Below, piece after piece: positions 11,501 through 23,166 of a DNA stretch of 64,000 bases. The translations under genes were made by a program, and so were the position numbers. The notes under the pieces are model-generated. The model saw only the letters and a list, made by a program, of their open reading frames with translations. It was not told the DNA's origin and did no database searches. Positions within the stretch are counted from its first letter, which is position 1; each line of letters opens with the position of its first letter. This stretch comes from Mactromeris polynyma (Eukaryota > Mollusca > Bivalvia > Venerida > Mactridae): the NCBI GenBank assembly GCA_032209605.1, contig JASFXZ010000001.1, positions 40,552,619-40,616,618 on the forward strand. Direction: 5' to 3'.

Positions 11501-14500
11501 CCCATCTGTGCAGACACAGAGACAGCCTGCCCCAAAGGTTCCTCCCCCTGCACCAAAAACATCCAATCAGCCAAAAAAACCTGTTATGCCCGAAAAACCA
11601 AAATCCATTCCTCCAAAAACCAAATCACCAGCCCCTCCTACTACCAAGAAACCAATACCCACTCCAACTAAGGCCACATCGCCTGCCCCTACTACTACCA
11701 AACCTAAGGTGAAATCTGCACCAGCAAACAAAAATAACAGCAAACCCACTTCCCAACCTCCTAAAGAAAAACCTGCAGGTCACAAACCTTCACCACCATC
11801 ACCCACACCAAAACCATGTCAAAAACCATGTAAAACAAAAAGTTATGAAACCCCCCTCAACAACAAGTTTGAATGTCTTAGTGACATGGAGGATGACAGT
11901 GATGGAATCTCTGTCTCAGGGGATGAGAGCATGCTCTCTGATGAAGAAACTTAGTCTTTTATTTTATTTTTAACTTATTTTTAATAAATCTGGACTGTAT
12001 TCGCCTTTCACAGTACATTTTTTTTCTCTTTGGCTGTGTTGACCTTCAACCAGTCCGCTAACTAGTTAACATTTACAAGTATATCACATTACCTTTTTTA
12101 GTTTCACATAATTTTACATTTCTTGCGCGCAAAATGACCAAAGCTGTCAATGCGCCATAAAACCACATGATAATAATTAAATGTCTCATTGAGACTATAC
12201 AAGTTGGAAAATTCATAAGCTACATCATAGAGATTGGCTTTTACAACAAGCTATGATATTTATAAACTAAAATCTCATATTATACTATATTTACCCCAAT
12301 TTAACATATACAAGTATATCACGTACCTTTTTTAGTTTCACATATTTTTAACATTTCTTGCGCGCTAAATGACCAAAGCTGTCGATGCGCCATAAAACAA
12401 CATAATAATAATAATAATATGTTAGAATCTAAAAAAATTACAAATGAGAAGTTTGTTCTAGGATGGAGAGTACCTTACATTACCAATGTCGACACCTCTG
12501 ACTGTTCTATCTGAGATCAAACTGCAACTTGAGAATGAGCGTGCCGTGACGGAAAGATCATCTGCAGCATCTGGTAATACATCATCAAGCTCAGGAAATA
12601 CTGCAAGACCTGCAGCTGGTGTCCAGAGTATATCGGCTGGATCTGGTGTTGAAAGGGGAAACCAGCCTGCATCTGCTGAAATCCTTGTGAGTTGCTCTGA
12701 TGTATTATTTGCTAGTCCTGAATATTAAGAGATGGTATATCCAAAAATATAATGTGCTGGAAGTAATGTTATGGTTCTTGTCCTATAATCAGTACAGGTA
12801 ATTTACATGTACCTTAGTAAGAATTCATTGAAATGCAAGTTACAGAAATGTAAAACAAATTGAATGTATTTGTGTATTTGTTAACAGGCCGGTATTCATA
12901 CAATTTTGAAAAAGAAGAGGTTGTAAATCCCATAGCAGCGCTCATTTATGCTAGTACATGTAGTAGTATGTTAAATCAAAGTTTTTCCCCAATATAATTG
13001 AAATAATAATTTTATCACTTATTGTATGATTTTCAGAGGAAAGAACAACAATTTTATTCCAAAATTGTGTCACAGATTGACAGAGTACAAGGATATGAAA
13101 ACTCTCGATTGCAACAAAAAGCAAGGGAGGTAATTCCTGTTATTCAGATACAGGAAACTGCGAAAAACAAACTAGATGCCATTAAGAGTGCTGAAGATGG
13201 CAATAGCAGGGATAACTCAAGTGCAGACCTTGATATCCAAGATTGTCTGGTTCTTGCTCTACTGGACTGGTTTAAAAACTCTTTTTTTAAATGGGTTGAT
13301 GCGCCAGCTTGTCGTGCATGTGGTGGAAAAACAAACTCTCATGGAAACATTTCTCCCACAGAAGAGGAGCTTAGATTTGATGGACACCGTGTTGAGAATT
13401 ATAGATGCCCATCTTGTCAAACATTTACAAAATTTGTTAGATATGGTCACCCAGAAAAACTGCTTGAGACACGTGAAGGACGTTGTGGAGAGTGGGCCAA
13501 CTGCTTCACATTATGTTGTCGAGCAATGGGCCTTGAAGCACGATTTGTTCTTGACTGGACAGATCACGTCTGGACTGAGGTATATTCCAATTCTCAGCAA
13601 AGATGGATTCATTGTGATCCATGTGAAAACACATGTGATAAACCATTGCTGTATGATGTTGGGTGGGGTAAAAAGTTGACTTACATTATTGCATTCTCTA
13701 AAGATGATGTGGAAGATGTGACGTGGAGATACACAACAAACTTTGAGGATGTAAGAAAACGTCGGACGGAATGCAGGGAAGATTGGCTTGTGAGAGTCTT
13801 ATACAATCTAGACAAACAGAAATGGAGTTCTATGCCAGAATCGAAGCGAAACATCAGATTGAAGCGGAAGATCGTAGAGATGGTGGAATTCATGACACCA
13901 AAAGCTGCTGATGGGCAAAATTTGTCAGGTATTGTCCTATAAGCTAAAATATTGGTATTCTCTGCCATCCATTTATGCTACTAATATTACACCTTAGTGG
14001 GTGTAAGATAATTTATCTTTGGACCATGATCATGTATTACTGAATGGATGGCAGAAACTGTCATGGTTTAAACAATTATCAGCCATTGCCTGTTTCTTAG
14101 AATGGAATGCTTTGATCTAATACTAGATTGAACGGACTGACTGATTATGTGTGTATAGGTTTTCAAGAATTTTTGTCAAATTTTATAGCTTTCCAGTACA
14201 GATAATGGACTTGCCCAAAGCCTAGGGCATGCTAAATCAATTTGAGACAAGTAGAAATCAGAATACATTATATGGTAATGTTGAGATTTTTATTGTCATT
14301 CAGGCAAGGCAGACATGTGGTTAAAACCTTTTTTGTGAAGACTTCTTTATAACTGTGTTAACTTCTTGAGTAGAATTTCTTGCTTTAATTTCTGTGAGGA
14401 TCTGTAAAACAATGTTGTAATTTCATTGTATGAACTGTGATTTATAGGTAGAACTACTGGATCTGTTGCCTGGAGAATGGCCAGAGGAGAGATAGGTCAG

Positions 14501-17500
14501 CAAACTGCCCAACCTGTGGAACCATATATTTTCAAGGTACACCTTACACTCGTAATTATTTACACTTTCAGTCTATCTAAAATGTCATACTTCAGGAAGG
14601 GATTTTTTGGTCGATCGATACAAGATTTAAAAAATCGATACTTATGAATAATAAATAAAGTCAAACATCTGTCTGACACAGCAGTGCCAGCATCTCTTGT
14701 ATATATATTATAAGACATTGTACAAAAACTTGTCAGATAAACGGTCGAAGTAATACATAAGCATGTAAAAGACATAACTAGAAGTGAATATATCCTTATA
14801 TATAATTGATGAAAGTCATGAACTGTAGGTATGTAAGGGGCACTTTAGTAAGGATTTTTGATATATCGATTTATCATCAATATTTCTCATACGATGTATG
14901 GATAACGTCGATATGCATTTTGCTGAAGCAATGACAGCTCTTATTTTATGACACTTGTTTTTTTAATTTATTGTTTTATGGGTATTGTTCCTTGACTGAT
15001 ACATGAGAGTGGGTAATTTACATCAATATGTAACTATGGTAACTAGAACAATTTAAAACATATTTTTAAATTTTGTGTGTGTTAATGTAATTTCACAGTT
15101 ATTACAAGTTATTTAATATACTTGGCAGTCATTCACTATGTATCTTTTAAAAGGTGCATTTATTGCAAAAATTTAAATAACAATATACAATTATTGATAA
15201 AGGGAGGTAATTCACTAGAATACTTCAAAATAAAAAATGATAGTTTAAGCTTTAGAAGTGACATAGTGTGGCGACAATGTCAATTTTCTTATATTTATTA
15301 CTGCATAGAACTTTATTTGTCTTAGATAAATTGTACTTTGAATGAAATAAGAAATTGTAAATTGCAGTTTCATAATGCACTGGAAAAATTTAGACAGCAT
15401 TCTGTTCAAAATAAATTTTTGCAAAAACTGGACAGTAAATGTCTATGAGAGTAGTTCATGTTATGTGATGCAAACAATTTTTATTGAAGACAATTTGATG
15501 CGTACTGGTATTTGGGTTTTCTAACACAGTCACTATTTGTATGTTCAAATGAAATATACCCATTTTAAAATATTTTGTGATGCTAATGTCCTACCCCCAA
15601 AAAAAACGTTTTGATTCTTTTCAAATATTTCTTACTATTCTTAAACCTGCAAGTCTGTTTAGTATACAGGTGGTGTTTTCTACATGAAAATATGAAGAAA
15701 TATGAAAATGAATAAAACTATGACCATATTTTCATAGACCAGTTTTAAATTTTACTTTCATATTTTAACTCTATTATTAGACCAGGTCATAAGACTGACC
15801 TTCATAATCAAAGGTCATGTGGTCGTAGTATTAAGATTTCACTATATAATTATACTTTTAGATTGTTTCTTTTTTACTGACTCAAATAGATAGTGAAACA
15901 TACAAATGAACATTTGTATTGTGTTTTAGTTGAGTGATGATGAGAAAGCCCACAAGTATCTGCATTTAACCTATTCCTGTGCCAAAGATGAATACGTTCG
16001 TCTGTCAAATGGTAATGAGAAAACTGTCGGATTTGAAAGTAGAGTTAATGCCTCACAGAACTTGATCCGGAAAGTAGAGAATGATTGGAAAATGGTTTAT
16101 ATTGCTAGGAAAGAAGGGACAGACAAAGCAGAAATTGCCTGGAAATTTGATTTCCAAGGTTAGATTTTGTACATTTTGCATATGTCTTACTAAATTTTTC
16201 ACAATTAGTTTATTATTAATAATAATAGTAATAATACAGTGGACTTGTTTTGGTTGGAACCGCATTAGCTTCATCTGATGTTGTGGTCCAAAAATAATCA
16301 GAGGTTATTATACAGGGCTGGCGTGCCTTACGGCGACACTGGCACACTAGGAAAGTTATTGGCCTGAGAGTTTTAGCAGGAGAGCCTAGATAAATGTATA
16401 CATAAATATTTTAGTATTTAGTTAATAGTGTATTGAAAATAATTGAACATTTTAGAATTGATTAAGAATCTACAGTATTTTGCTAGAAAGTGTATATAGA
16501 TTTAAAACTGTTTGTAATGAATGTCCAAAACTAAACATTACCAGTATATTATAATTATGAATGACAATTTTAATAGATTTAATAAAACATGACTACACTT
16601 ACTTATGTTTTATTCTCTTGATACACTGCTGTTGGTCACATTATTATTGTGTTCTTGTCCAGTTGTTGTGTGGTGTTTTGGTTTAAGAAAGATCTTGAAT
16701 ATGTTTGTGCATTGTAGATACTGGTTTAAAAATTGATAGTGTAGAAGTGAAGACAGATTGTGCAACATTTGAAAGCGGAAAAATCAACTGGACCATTTGT
16801 GGAGAGGAGACGTGTGCAATGATTAAAGGTTGTTATTTCATTTATACTTTCCCTCACTGTTGTTTTCAAAATTTTCATTATTAACATTCCAAGGATATAT
16901 TTAGATCAACATTTTGAATAAGCGATTATTTTTGCAGATCTTGTATTTTGGATGAAATGTGTATGTGTGTAATGTCTACATATTGTAAGAATATAAACAC
17001 TCATTGGTCTCTTGATGTTTTAGTGATTTTTTTGGGTTAATTTTACTGCCAAATAAAGGCTGTTTCCCCTTATCAAAAAGGGTCAATTTCCCCCCAAATA
17101 TCATCATTTCTTCCCACTTCTTTGTTCATTTTCCCCCCTCTGACTGAATTTCTTATTAAGTCAGGCGTTTGTGTATTTAACCCTTTATAAAAGAATCTTT
17201 GCTCTTATATCAATTCATATATAACAAACACCAACCAAAGCTGAAAAGTTAAAACAACCATTACCTTATGTTCCCAAATATGGGATTTATCATTGTGTTT
17301 CTATAGGAATGACACATTATTCAAATGATGAGAGACAAGGCACCCACTGAAGGATGTGTATGTAAAAATGTGCTTCTGTGATCAAGGAAAAGATGCTGGA
17401 CAATTTCTCCTAGTTTTTTGGTGCTGCTTGAGAGCCTGTTTTTACATAATTGATATTATCTATATATTCCAGGTGGTCCAACATTACAAAATATTACAGA

Positions 17501-17645
17501 GCTTGAGAATGAGACAGGATTTACCTTAACAGCAACATTGACTGGTGGAAAAGGTGATACTGCCTGGCAACATACACAATTGTTTAGACAATCAAGTGAA
17601 GATAATGTGATAAATCCATTTGAAATAATCGTGAAATTTAAATGA
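8588..17645 (+). CDS. NGLY1: Peptide:N-glycanase (PNGase), complete, seven coding exons
   Basis: This cytosolic amidase removes N-glycans from misfolded glycoproteins during ER-associated degradation and works with p97 and HR23. Exons: 8588-8809, 12462-12686, 13037-13928, 14448-14536, 15930-16158, 16718-16828 and 17473-17645. All introns are GT-AG, and the phases join to 646 residues (human NGLY1 is 654). An N-terminal PUB domain (residues about 15-105) is split by intron 1 after MGFVE. The transglutaminase-like core has zinc CxxC pairs at C241/C244 and C273/C276 and the triad C299 (GRCGEW), H326 (TDHVW) and D343 (HCDPC), all intact. The C-terminal PAW domain ends [10 protein letters not shown]...IIVKFK. 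Exon 3 is unusually large (892 bp) and covers nearly all of the core. Start context is CAACATGG, with an ETS-like site just upstream. ATTAAA at 17902 is a possible poly(A) signal. Intron 1 carries a retroelement. Confidence 0.95.
9663..9735 (+). repeat. Possible tRNA-like SINE remnant in NGLY1 intron 1
   Basis: 'ctatggtcactgacttcaaa' is followed about 40 bases later by 'tagttcaaatctcac', which resembles a diverged B box (GTTCAAATCTC). The tRNA shape is weak. The rest of 8810-9967 is plain intron. Confidence 0.3.
9968..9978. repeat. Target-site duplication, left copy
   Basis: AATATGTTAGA is repeated exactly at 12416-12426 and flanks the LINE-like insertion. It represents the pre-insertion sequence duplicated by target-primed reverse transcription. 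Confidence 0.75.
10583..11954 (+). pseudogene. LINE ORF1 (gag-like zinc-knuckle protein), frameshifted
   Basis: Frame one runs from ATG 10583 (start [17 protein letters not shown]). It carries an RRM-like/pre-knuckle region and a CCHC knuckle, [14 protein letters not shown] (CX2CX4HX4C, about residues 187-200). Around 11195-11215 the reading frame must shift by one to continue into a second knuckle, [15 protein letters not shown] (CX2CX3HX6C), then a segment [17 protein letters not shown], a long Pro/Lys/Thr-rich linker (about 11500-11860) and an acidic end (SDMEDDSDG). Jockey/I-type ORF1 proteins usually have three knuckles, and the middle one is missing here, so the frameshift coincides with a small deletion. 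Family placement in the jockey/I group is from the knuckle pattern only. Confidence 0.75.
12066..12415 (+). repeat. Duplicated 3' end of the retroelement
   Basis: A segment of about 110 bp occurs twice, at 12066-12175 and 12301-12415 (offset 235 bp). Both copies contain TTTCTTGCGCGC, ATGACCAAAGCTGTC and GCGCCATAAAA and end in an ATA-rich tract. The second copy ends in the terminal (ATA)n. Confidence 0.75.
12416..12426. repeat. Target-site duplication, right copy
   Basis: This is an exact match to AATATGTTAGA at 9968-9978. It lies 35 bases before the first base of NGLY1 exon 2 (12462). Confidence 0.75.
14537..15929 (+). other. NGLY1 intron 4
   Basis: This is AT-rich intron with no nested gene seen. 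A 'gatatatcgatttatcatc' to 'gtcgatatgcat' segment (14860-14920) resembles one at 26325-26395 in CHAF1A intron 3-4 and may be a shared dispersed element. Confidence 0.4.
17040..17420. repeat. Pyrimidine-rich dispersed repeat, copy 1
   Basis: Runs of 'ttcccc', 'aatttcccccc' and 'ttttcccccc' in NGLY1 intron 6 resemble 29530-29880 in CHAF1A intron 6, and, in reverse orientation, 51160-51480 in DMXL. Boundaries are approximate. Confidence 0.35.
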
Positions 17646-20600
17646 CAGTAGTACAACCAGAGAAGCATTATAATCAATATTAATTCAATTCATTTTGTTC
17701 CATTTGTAAATGATTTTGGTATTTATTCAGACGATTCTATGTTGTGAATACATACTCTTGTGGTGTCTTATGTGTGAATGGCTTATTTTGAAAAATATAT
17801 TATATTTACGTAAGTTTGTGAGACGGTGGGATGGAACGTGAAGATTGCATTTCCTACCAGTAAGTAACTGTGCTTGAGTGTTTCAAAATTGACAAGTTTT
17901 TATTAAATGTGTCTAGTTGGATATCAGCCATTATCTGTAAATTGTGATGGCCTAATCAAAATTCATACATAATACCTGGTACAGATAGTTTACAGCCATA
18001 TGACCAATTTAGACACCAAAATGTTTCAGCCATTTTTCTTCAATCACTTAGTCTGTATGAATGCTTTTGGTTTTGTATTGAAGATGGTATTAATGAAAGA
18101 ATCAAATTCATGTTATTGGCCTTTTTTTTAATGAAATAGCACTATTGAAACTTCCTGCACTATGCATGTATTCACTTCTGCATTATCTGTGTTGATAAGT
18201 ATACAATTGTTTAGGAGATACAAATCAGTCAAAGTCAAACCCCAATTTAAACTCTGAAGAGAAAGAAACTGGACATTTTTCCATCTATGATATTACCTCC
18301 CTTAGATTGAAAATAAGAACAACATTTAAGACATTATTGGTACACTACCAGGGGTGATATTTAGTGCAAGCTTTTGGGTATTTCTGTTCTAGGAATTGGC
18401 AGGCATGTGGGGCTGAAATTGTCCCCCCAGAATTTTATATTTATATTGTTAGATATTGTTGTCATAGATATATCATTGTAACAGTTGTTGATTGTCGTCG
18501 ATTGTGTTCATATAATTGTCATGAAGACCAGAACATGTTTTTTTGCACTAACCTGCTATATTTTTTCTTACTCATTTTGTTGAAGACATAGGTCCTAACT
18601 CTGCATCATATTGATGTTTGTGTAAAATTTTGTGATTTGGCAGAAGTTCAATATAAACATAAAGCAAATGGCTTCTGGAGTCTCAACATTTCTACTCTTG
18701 TCTTTTGCTTATTGCATGTGCATTATGAAATATAATGCATGGGTTTTAAACGAGCGCACACTGACAATGACAGTGGTGTCAACATTCTGGATTAATCCAG
18801 AAATCAGGATTTAGATTGATATAAATCCGATGAGTATTTATGGGGAGTAGGGGTGAATCTGCTACTGAATGAACAGAATTGAGTATGGATTTTTAAAAAA
18901 GCATACAATAACAACCATGGGGTTCAATGGACAAGTCCGTGGATTAATTCTTTGATTCTATTTTCGCACATAGGACCGGAAAGACCCAAAGGGATACATT
19001 TTACAAATTCACTCGTCCCAAAAGTACACAATTGGAGCCCTTTGTTATTATTGCATTTTCTTATTGATAATTCGCAAATGTTTCAGACAATTGTGTTGTT
19101 TCCGATATAATGTCAGTTAACTGCGGCCCCAGATTCTGCTTAGCTTTCATGATTGAGGATTTGGCTATGTTGAAACCCCTTTTATGAGCAAGTTAGTTCT
19201 CCGCCTTTATTCTTCCAAATATTCTATTGGTTTTTTTTTTAATATAAAGAATGACCAAAGTCTGGAAGTCATATGCTTTAATATATGGAAACTCAACCTT
19301 GTCATAACTCATAAGTCATGGAATATCTTTTATATTTTCATATTATATCTAATGTGAATATATTTTACTTGACTGAATGTTATAATGGTTATATATTCTA
19401 ACTTCAATTGTAAATTATTAGTTTTTTCAAAGCAACCATCCAGTTTGCATATCAGTGCTCAGACAGCTGAGCTTATCTGACCTGCTGTGTATTTCTATAT
19501 TACATGTATGTTGTACTGTGTGGCAAGAAGAATTCAAATACAGCTGTTTCATGGAACTAGAATATTGTTTATTATTATATTCAGCTTGTAAATGATATTA
19601 ATCATGACAACTCTAAATTAATGGTAAAAGTTCAAGTCTATATATAAGTGCTGCTTTTTCAGGGAGGCCAATAAAATGTCTACTCAAAGCAAGACGAATA
19701 TTGACAAAAAAGACTTGTCATTTGTTTTGCACTCCTTGGAATGTGTTATGTACTCACTTTGTCTCCATGGAAACATGTTTCAGGAATTGTTTATTCTAGA
19801 AAATCCTAAGCAAAATAAGAAAATTCAGTTATGGACGTTGGGTAGCCGGCTTCAACGCATGTTAGAGGTTCGGATAATTGAGCAGCCAATTTATTATCTT
19901 GTATACCGACAAATGCTAAAAGTTCATGATAATGAGGAATATGTATATGAATATCCATAAAAATACCTATCGGATACATGTTTAAAATTCTAAGAAAACC
20001 TAGAAAATCAATTAAAAACACTGATGTCGACATAGTGACAAAACATAAGAAAGATAAGGTTTTGATGGAGATTAAATTAAGACTCCGCACTGATTAACTG
20101 TCACACTTCCTTGCTAGTAAGTATGTTATAAATGAAAATTTACTTTATTATATCTCAAGTGTTGACGTTGAACCAGTTTTACCTCTGTACACATTCTCAT
20201 TTGAGGTCAAATGCAATTACCTAAGTATCATGATTTAAACGGTCATTTAGAAGTTGATAAAACCTATGATTCCATCAAATAAAAGTATTTTGGTTGAATA
20301 TGTATAAAGAAATTCTTAACTACATTGCTAGATGACTGTGTTGACTGCAAAATTAGAGATTTTCAAAATTTATTATTTTCATGTGAAGTAATATCGTTGA
20401 CATCCTTGGGATATTGGTTTGCGGTAACTATCTACAATATTTATGCGCATAGAAATAACACTGGGACGAACATTTTAATGTGGAGAAACAGCTTTTTTTA
20501 CATATTTATACCGTCACTTGTCAGTTAACTACACATTGAACACTCCAGTTCCTGCATGCGTCCAAAACAAGAGGCTCGATGAGGGGAATAGTCACATGTG

Positions 20601-20781
20601 TAATTTCAAAACCAAAGCAAAAAATTACTATTTAGCTATGTAACAAATGGACATTTGCCATTGTACATATTAAAAAATAAGTCTTGAGCAAGCAGCATGT
20701 CGTGAAAAAAATTTACATCGACGAAGCGACAAATAAATTATGTTTACATTCGAATAGTTCGAGTCAAAGACAAAACATAAA
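17646..20781. other. NGLY1 3' UTR and intergenic DNA
   Basis: The NGLY1 3' UTR begins after the TGA at 17643-17645. Its end is not fixed; ATTAAA at 17902-17907 is the first plausible poly(A) hexamer. No conserved gene is visible. A 94-codon ATG frame lies at 19676-19960 and is listed separately. Confidence 0.5.
19676..19960 (+). other. Unrecognised 94-codon ORF between NGLY1 and CHAF1A
   Basis: An ATG frame with acceptable context (AAAATGT) encodes a mixed-composition peptide starting MSTQSKTNIDKKDL and ending EEYVYEYP. It has no signal peptide, repeat or motif I can name, and no flanking exons are evident. Length and amino-acid balance are a little better than the surrounding random frames, but codon-level evidence is lacking. 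Confidence 0.2.
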
Positions 20782-20958
20782 CTTAAGCCACAGGCATTTG
20801 TCGCATAAAGGTCTTACGCTACACTACAACCCCCCCCAAAACGAAAATATTTTCATATATATACAGTGGAAAAAAAAATTAATTCGTATTGGGGGTCGTA
20901 GTGGGGCTTTGGGGGTTGTAGTGTAACACCTTTATGCAACTGATGCCTGTGACTTGAG
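20782..20958. mobile_element. Fold-back (MITE-like) element
   Basis: Long imperfect inverted ends are present. The left arm (20782-20842) contains CCACAGGCATTTGTCGCAT, AAAGGTCTTACGCTACACTACAACCCCC (interrupted). The right arm (20903-20958) carries the complement: GGGGGTTGTAGTGTAAC, CTTTATGCAACTGATGCCTGTG. About 55 bp on each side can pair around an AT-rich centre. No transposase is present. Confidence 0.65.
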
Positions 20959-21779
20959 CAATATCTAGATGTCACATGTTGTATTGCAATTTTCAGCATG
21001 TTGTAAATAAACATCCAATATACAGCATTCCATACTTTATAACAAATATGTAAAGCTTCATGGTATTGTTTCTCTCCTCCAATGGCTATTTGGTAGTTCT
21101 AAAACACCCGAACTGCATTTCATCTCCCAAAACGTCTTTCTGCCGGTTTGATATTGACGTTCCTAAATCAAAAGTTGCTTATTTTAGACATCAACACAAA
21201 AGAAGGATTTTCAGTGACCTAGATAGCCTGAAGACTCGGAGTGGTAATTCTAATGTATCGTTTTAATAATGAACAGGGAATGGAATAAGTTGTCATTTAA
21301 TTAACCATAGATTGTGTTATTCCTGTTTGATGTCAGAAAGTGTCGTATTCCACATCATAGTCCGAGTTTTTCCGCGACAACAAAGTGTCCTCTAAGACAA
21401 TTACAGGTTGTGTGTCTTATTTCTTACAATATATGCCAACTTCAATGAAATTTACGTTGGCACAGTCGCACTGATGTTCATCTTAATCAGAAGAGCAGGA
21501 AATGCCACATGCAAACTATATATACACAGCCCACAAAGTTTGTCTAAAATTAATAAGAAGTCAGAGTATCTGAGCAGATGTAAATTAAAGATAACCACCA
21601 GATCTATAGACGAAATACAAAACATCTATTAATATTTCAAGCCTGTTTTAAGAAACATGCAAAGCACTTATTCTCGTTTCAGAAGTTAAACAAACCAAGC
21701 TGAAACGTTTCTTCTGACGCATGCGCACTTAACACAAAACAAATGTGTACCAAAGGAGCTTGACTCAGTGTGTGGAATT

Positions 21780-21841
21780 AAAATGATAAAAAAAAAATCA
21801 CTAATACTAAAGACGTATTAGTGATTTTTTTTTATCATTTT
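21780..21841. repeat. Near-perfect hairpin with A/T tracts
   Basis: The left arm (21780-21807) reads AAAATGAT, ten A, TCACTAATAC. The right arm (21815-21841) is its complement with nine T. The loop is TAAAGAC. Only the A/T-run length differs between the arms. Confidence 0.8.
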
Positions 21842-21869
21842 CAGTATAGACATACAGTATTGGTGATTT

Positions 21870-22020
21870 TTCGGTGCAGCCGTACTAACATGGTTTTGCT
21901 ATTTGCATATTCAGTGTTTTGTAAACCAATCAAATCTTACGTTAACCACCAAGGCAATTTCGCACAATTTCTCTTCAATTAATAAAAATATGTGTAACCT
22001 TGAAGCAGATTGGTTAACAT
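21870..22020 (+). repeat. Dispersed repeat with internal inverted repeat, copy 1
   Basis: This shares GCAGCCGTA-TAACATGG, GCTATTTGCATAT and AACCAATCAAATCTTACG with 43712-43852. In both, AACCAATC near the start is answered by GATTGGTTAAC near the end, so the element can fold. Confidence 0.6.
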
Positions 22021-22792
22021 TGTGTATAGTGTATTTCAAGATTTATCCAGTAAGTACTCTGTGTTGTTATTCATCACCACGGGGAATTGTCCAATGTTGG
22101 AATTAAGAAGACTTTCTTGGTTTTATGTACCAGTCGCGAACATTTATATTGTTTTAATCAGATAATTCGCTATGTAACAAGTTTATTAACATGCGTGTAT
22201 GAGTTCACGTCTTGTGGAATCAAAGCGCTGTGTGGGAGCATACTTAATGCAGTGATCTCAGGGTTTCTGTAGTATAGCGTAATTGAATGACCGGCAGTCG
22301 TAACATTAAGCATTGTTTATGTTGTACAACAAATTTTAACCTTCAGATTGCAACAAACACTGAGTCAAGCAGTCCTTTGATGTGAACGGGAGACAATCAG
22401 AAATTATAAATAAATTAATTCACTGAAACTTACTTGGCTTTAATGAGTCAGTGTAAATAATTGTCACCGATTACTTTAGTAATGGTTGTACTAATGGTAG
22501 TCAACATTCTGTCGCTACATTTAGTTTAACAGGATATTGAGACAACTTCAAGAAATTCCCGGAACTGATTATGTGTTTGTGACTTAAAGTGGCATTTTCT
22601 CTCTCAGAATACTTTGGTAGTTTCATATCACTCCAATTGCACCTCACGTTACAAAGAGACCCTCTGAAATTTTGACATTGCATTTTTCTTAACCGAAAGT
22701 AGCGTATTTCAGATGTCAAAACGAAAGTAGAAAATTTGACAATTGGAAAGGAATTTCTAATGTATCGTTTCTAACACAGGTACTTGAAACAA

Positions 22793-22863
22793 TTTTTAAT
22801 GTTCTATATGCCCTTTTTACTTTAATATGTTTATGATAGTAAATAGGCCATATAGAACATTAA
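22793..22863. repeat. 17-bp perfect inverted repeat
   Basis: TTTTAATGTTCTATATG (22793-22809) is matched by its reverse complement CATATAGAACATTAAAA (22847-22863). The 37-bp loop lies in the upstream region of CHAF1A. Confidence 0.7.
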
Positions 22864-23094
22864 AATATGTCTTATGTATCATACTTGTGTTTTGCAGTTC
22901 CATGAAACTTTAAGAGAACGTTATAATGCAGTTTTGATACTTGTATGTAGCCACATTGTACAAACATTTGTACTAAAAATATCATACATTAATAGCGCCG
23001 CATATTAGATACACATTGTCGCAGAATATTAGCGACATAATGGAGCCGCGCTTTATCAAAATTTTGTCGCGTACTAAACGTCCTCCTCCGAAAA

Positions 23095-23103
23095 CCCGCC
23101 AAA
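23095..23103. promoter_or_regulatory. E2F-like site upstream of CHAF1A
   Basis: CCCGCCAAA (reverse TTTGGCGGG) lies 64 bases before the first CHAF1A ATG, in a CpG-richer stretch (22990-23110). CAF-1 genes are S-phase expressed and E2F regulation is expected, so the site fits, but binding is inference. Confidence 0.4.
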
Positions 23104-23166
23104 TTTTAACCTTTGTTTATTTTATTGACCCTACTTTTCGTATCCTTGCTAGCCAGAACTGAATAT

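Larger units (their letters stand above)
9979..12415 (+). mobile_element. Non-LTR retroelement with ORF1 only
   Basis: This is a 2.44-kb insertion in NGLY1 intron 1, in the same orientation as the gene, bounded by the 11-bp duplication AATATGTTAGA. The order is a GC-richer 5' leader (9979-10582), an ORF1/gag-like region (10583-11954), a 3' region and an ATA-repeat tail (about 12404-12415). No reverse transcriptase or endonuclease ORF2 is present: only about 450 bp separate the ORF1 stop from the tail. Because the duplication flanks the whole unit, it was apparently mobilised in this ORF1-only form, like mammalian HAL1 elements, with help from a full-length relative (inference). An internal deletion after insertion is the alternative. 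Confidence 0.7.

Noticed and set aside
13176..13679. A 167-codon frame within NGLY1
   Set aside because: It is an out-of-frame shadow of the catalytic exon.
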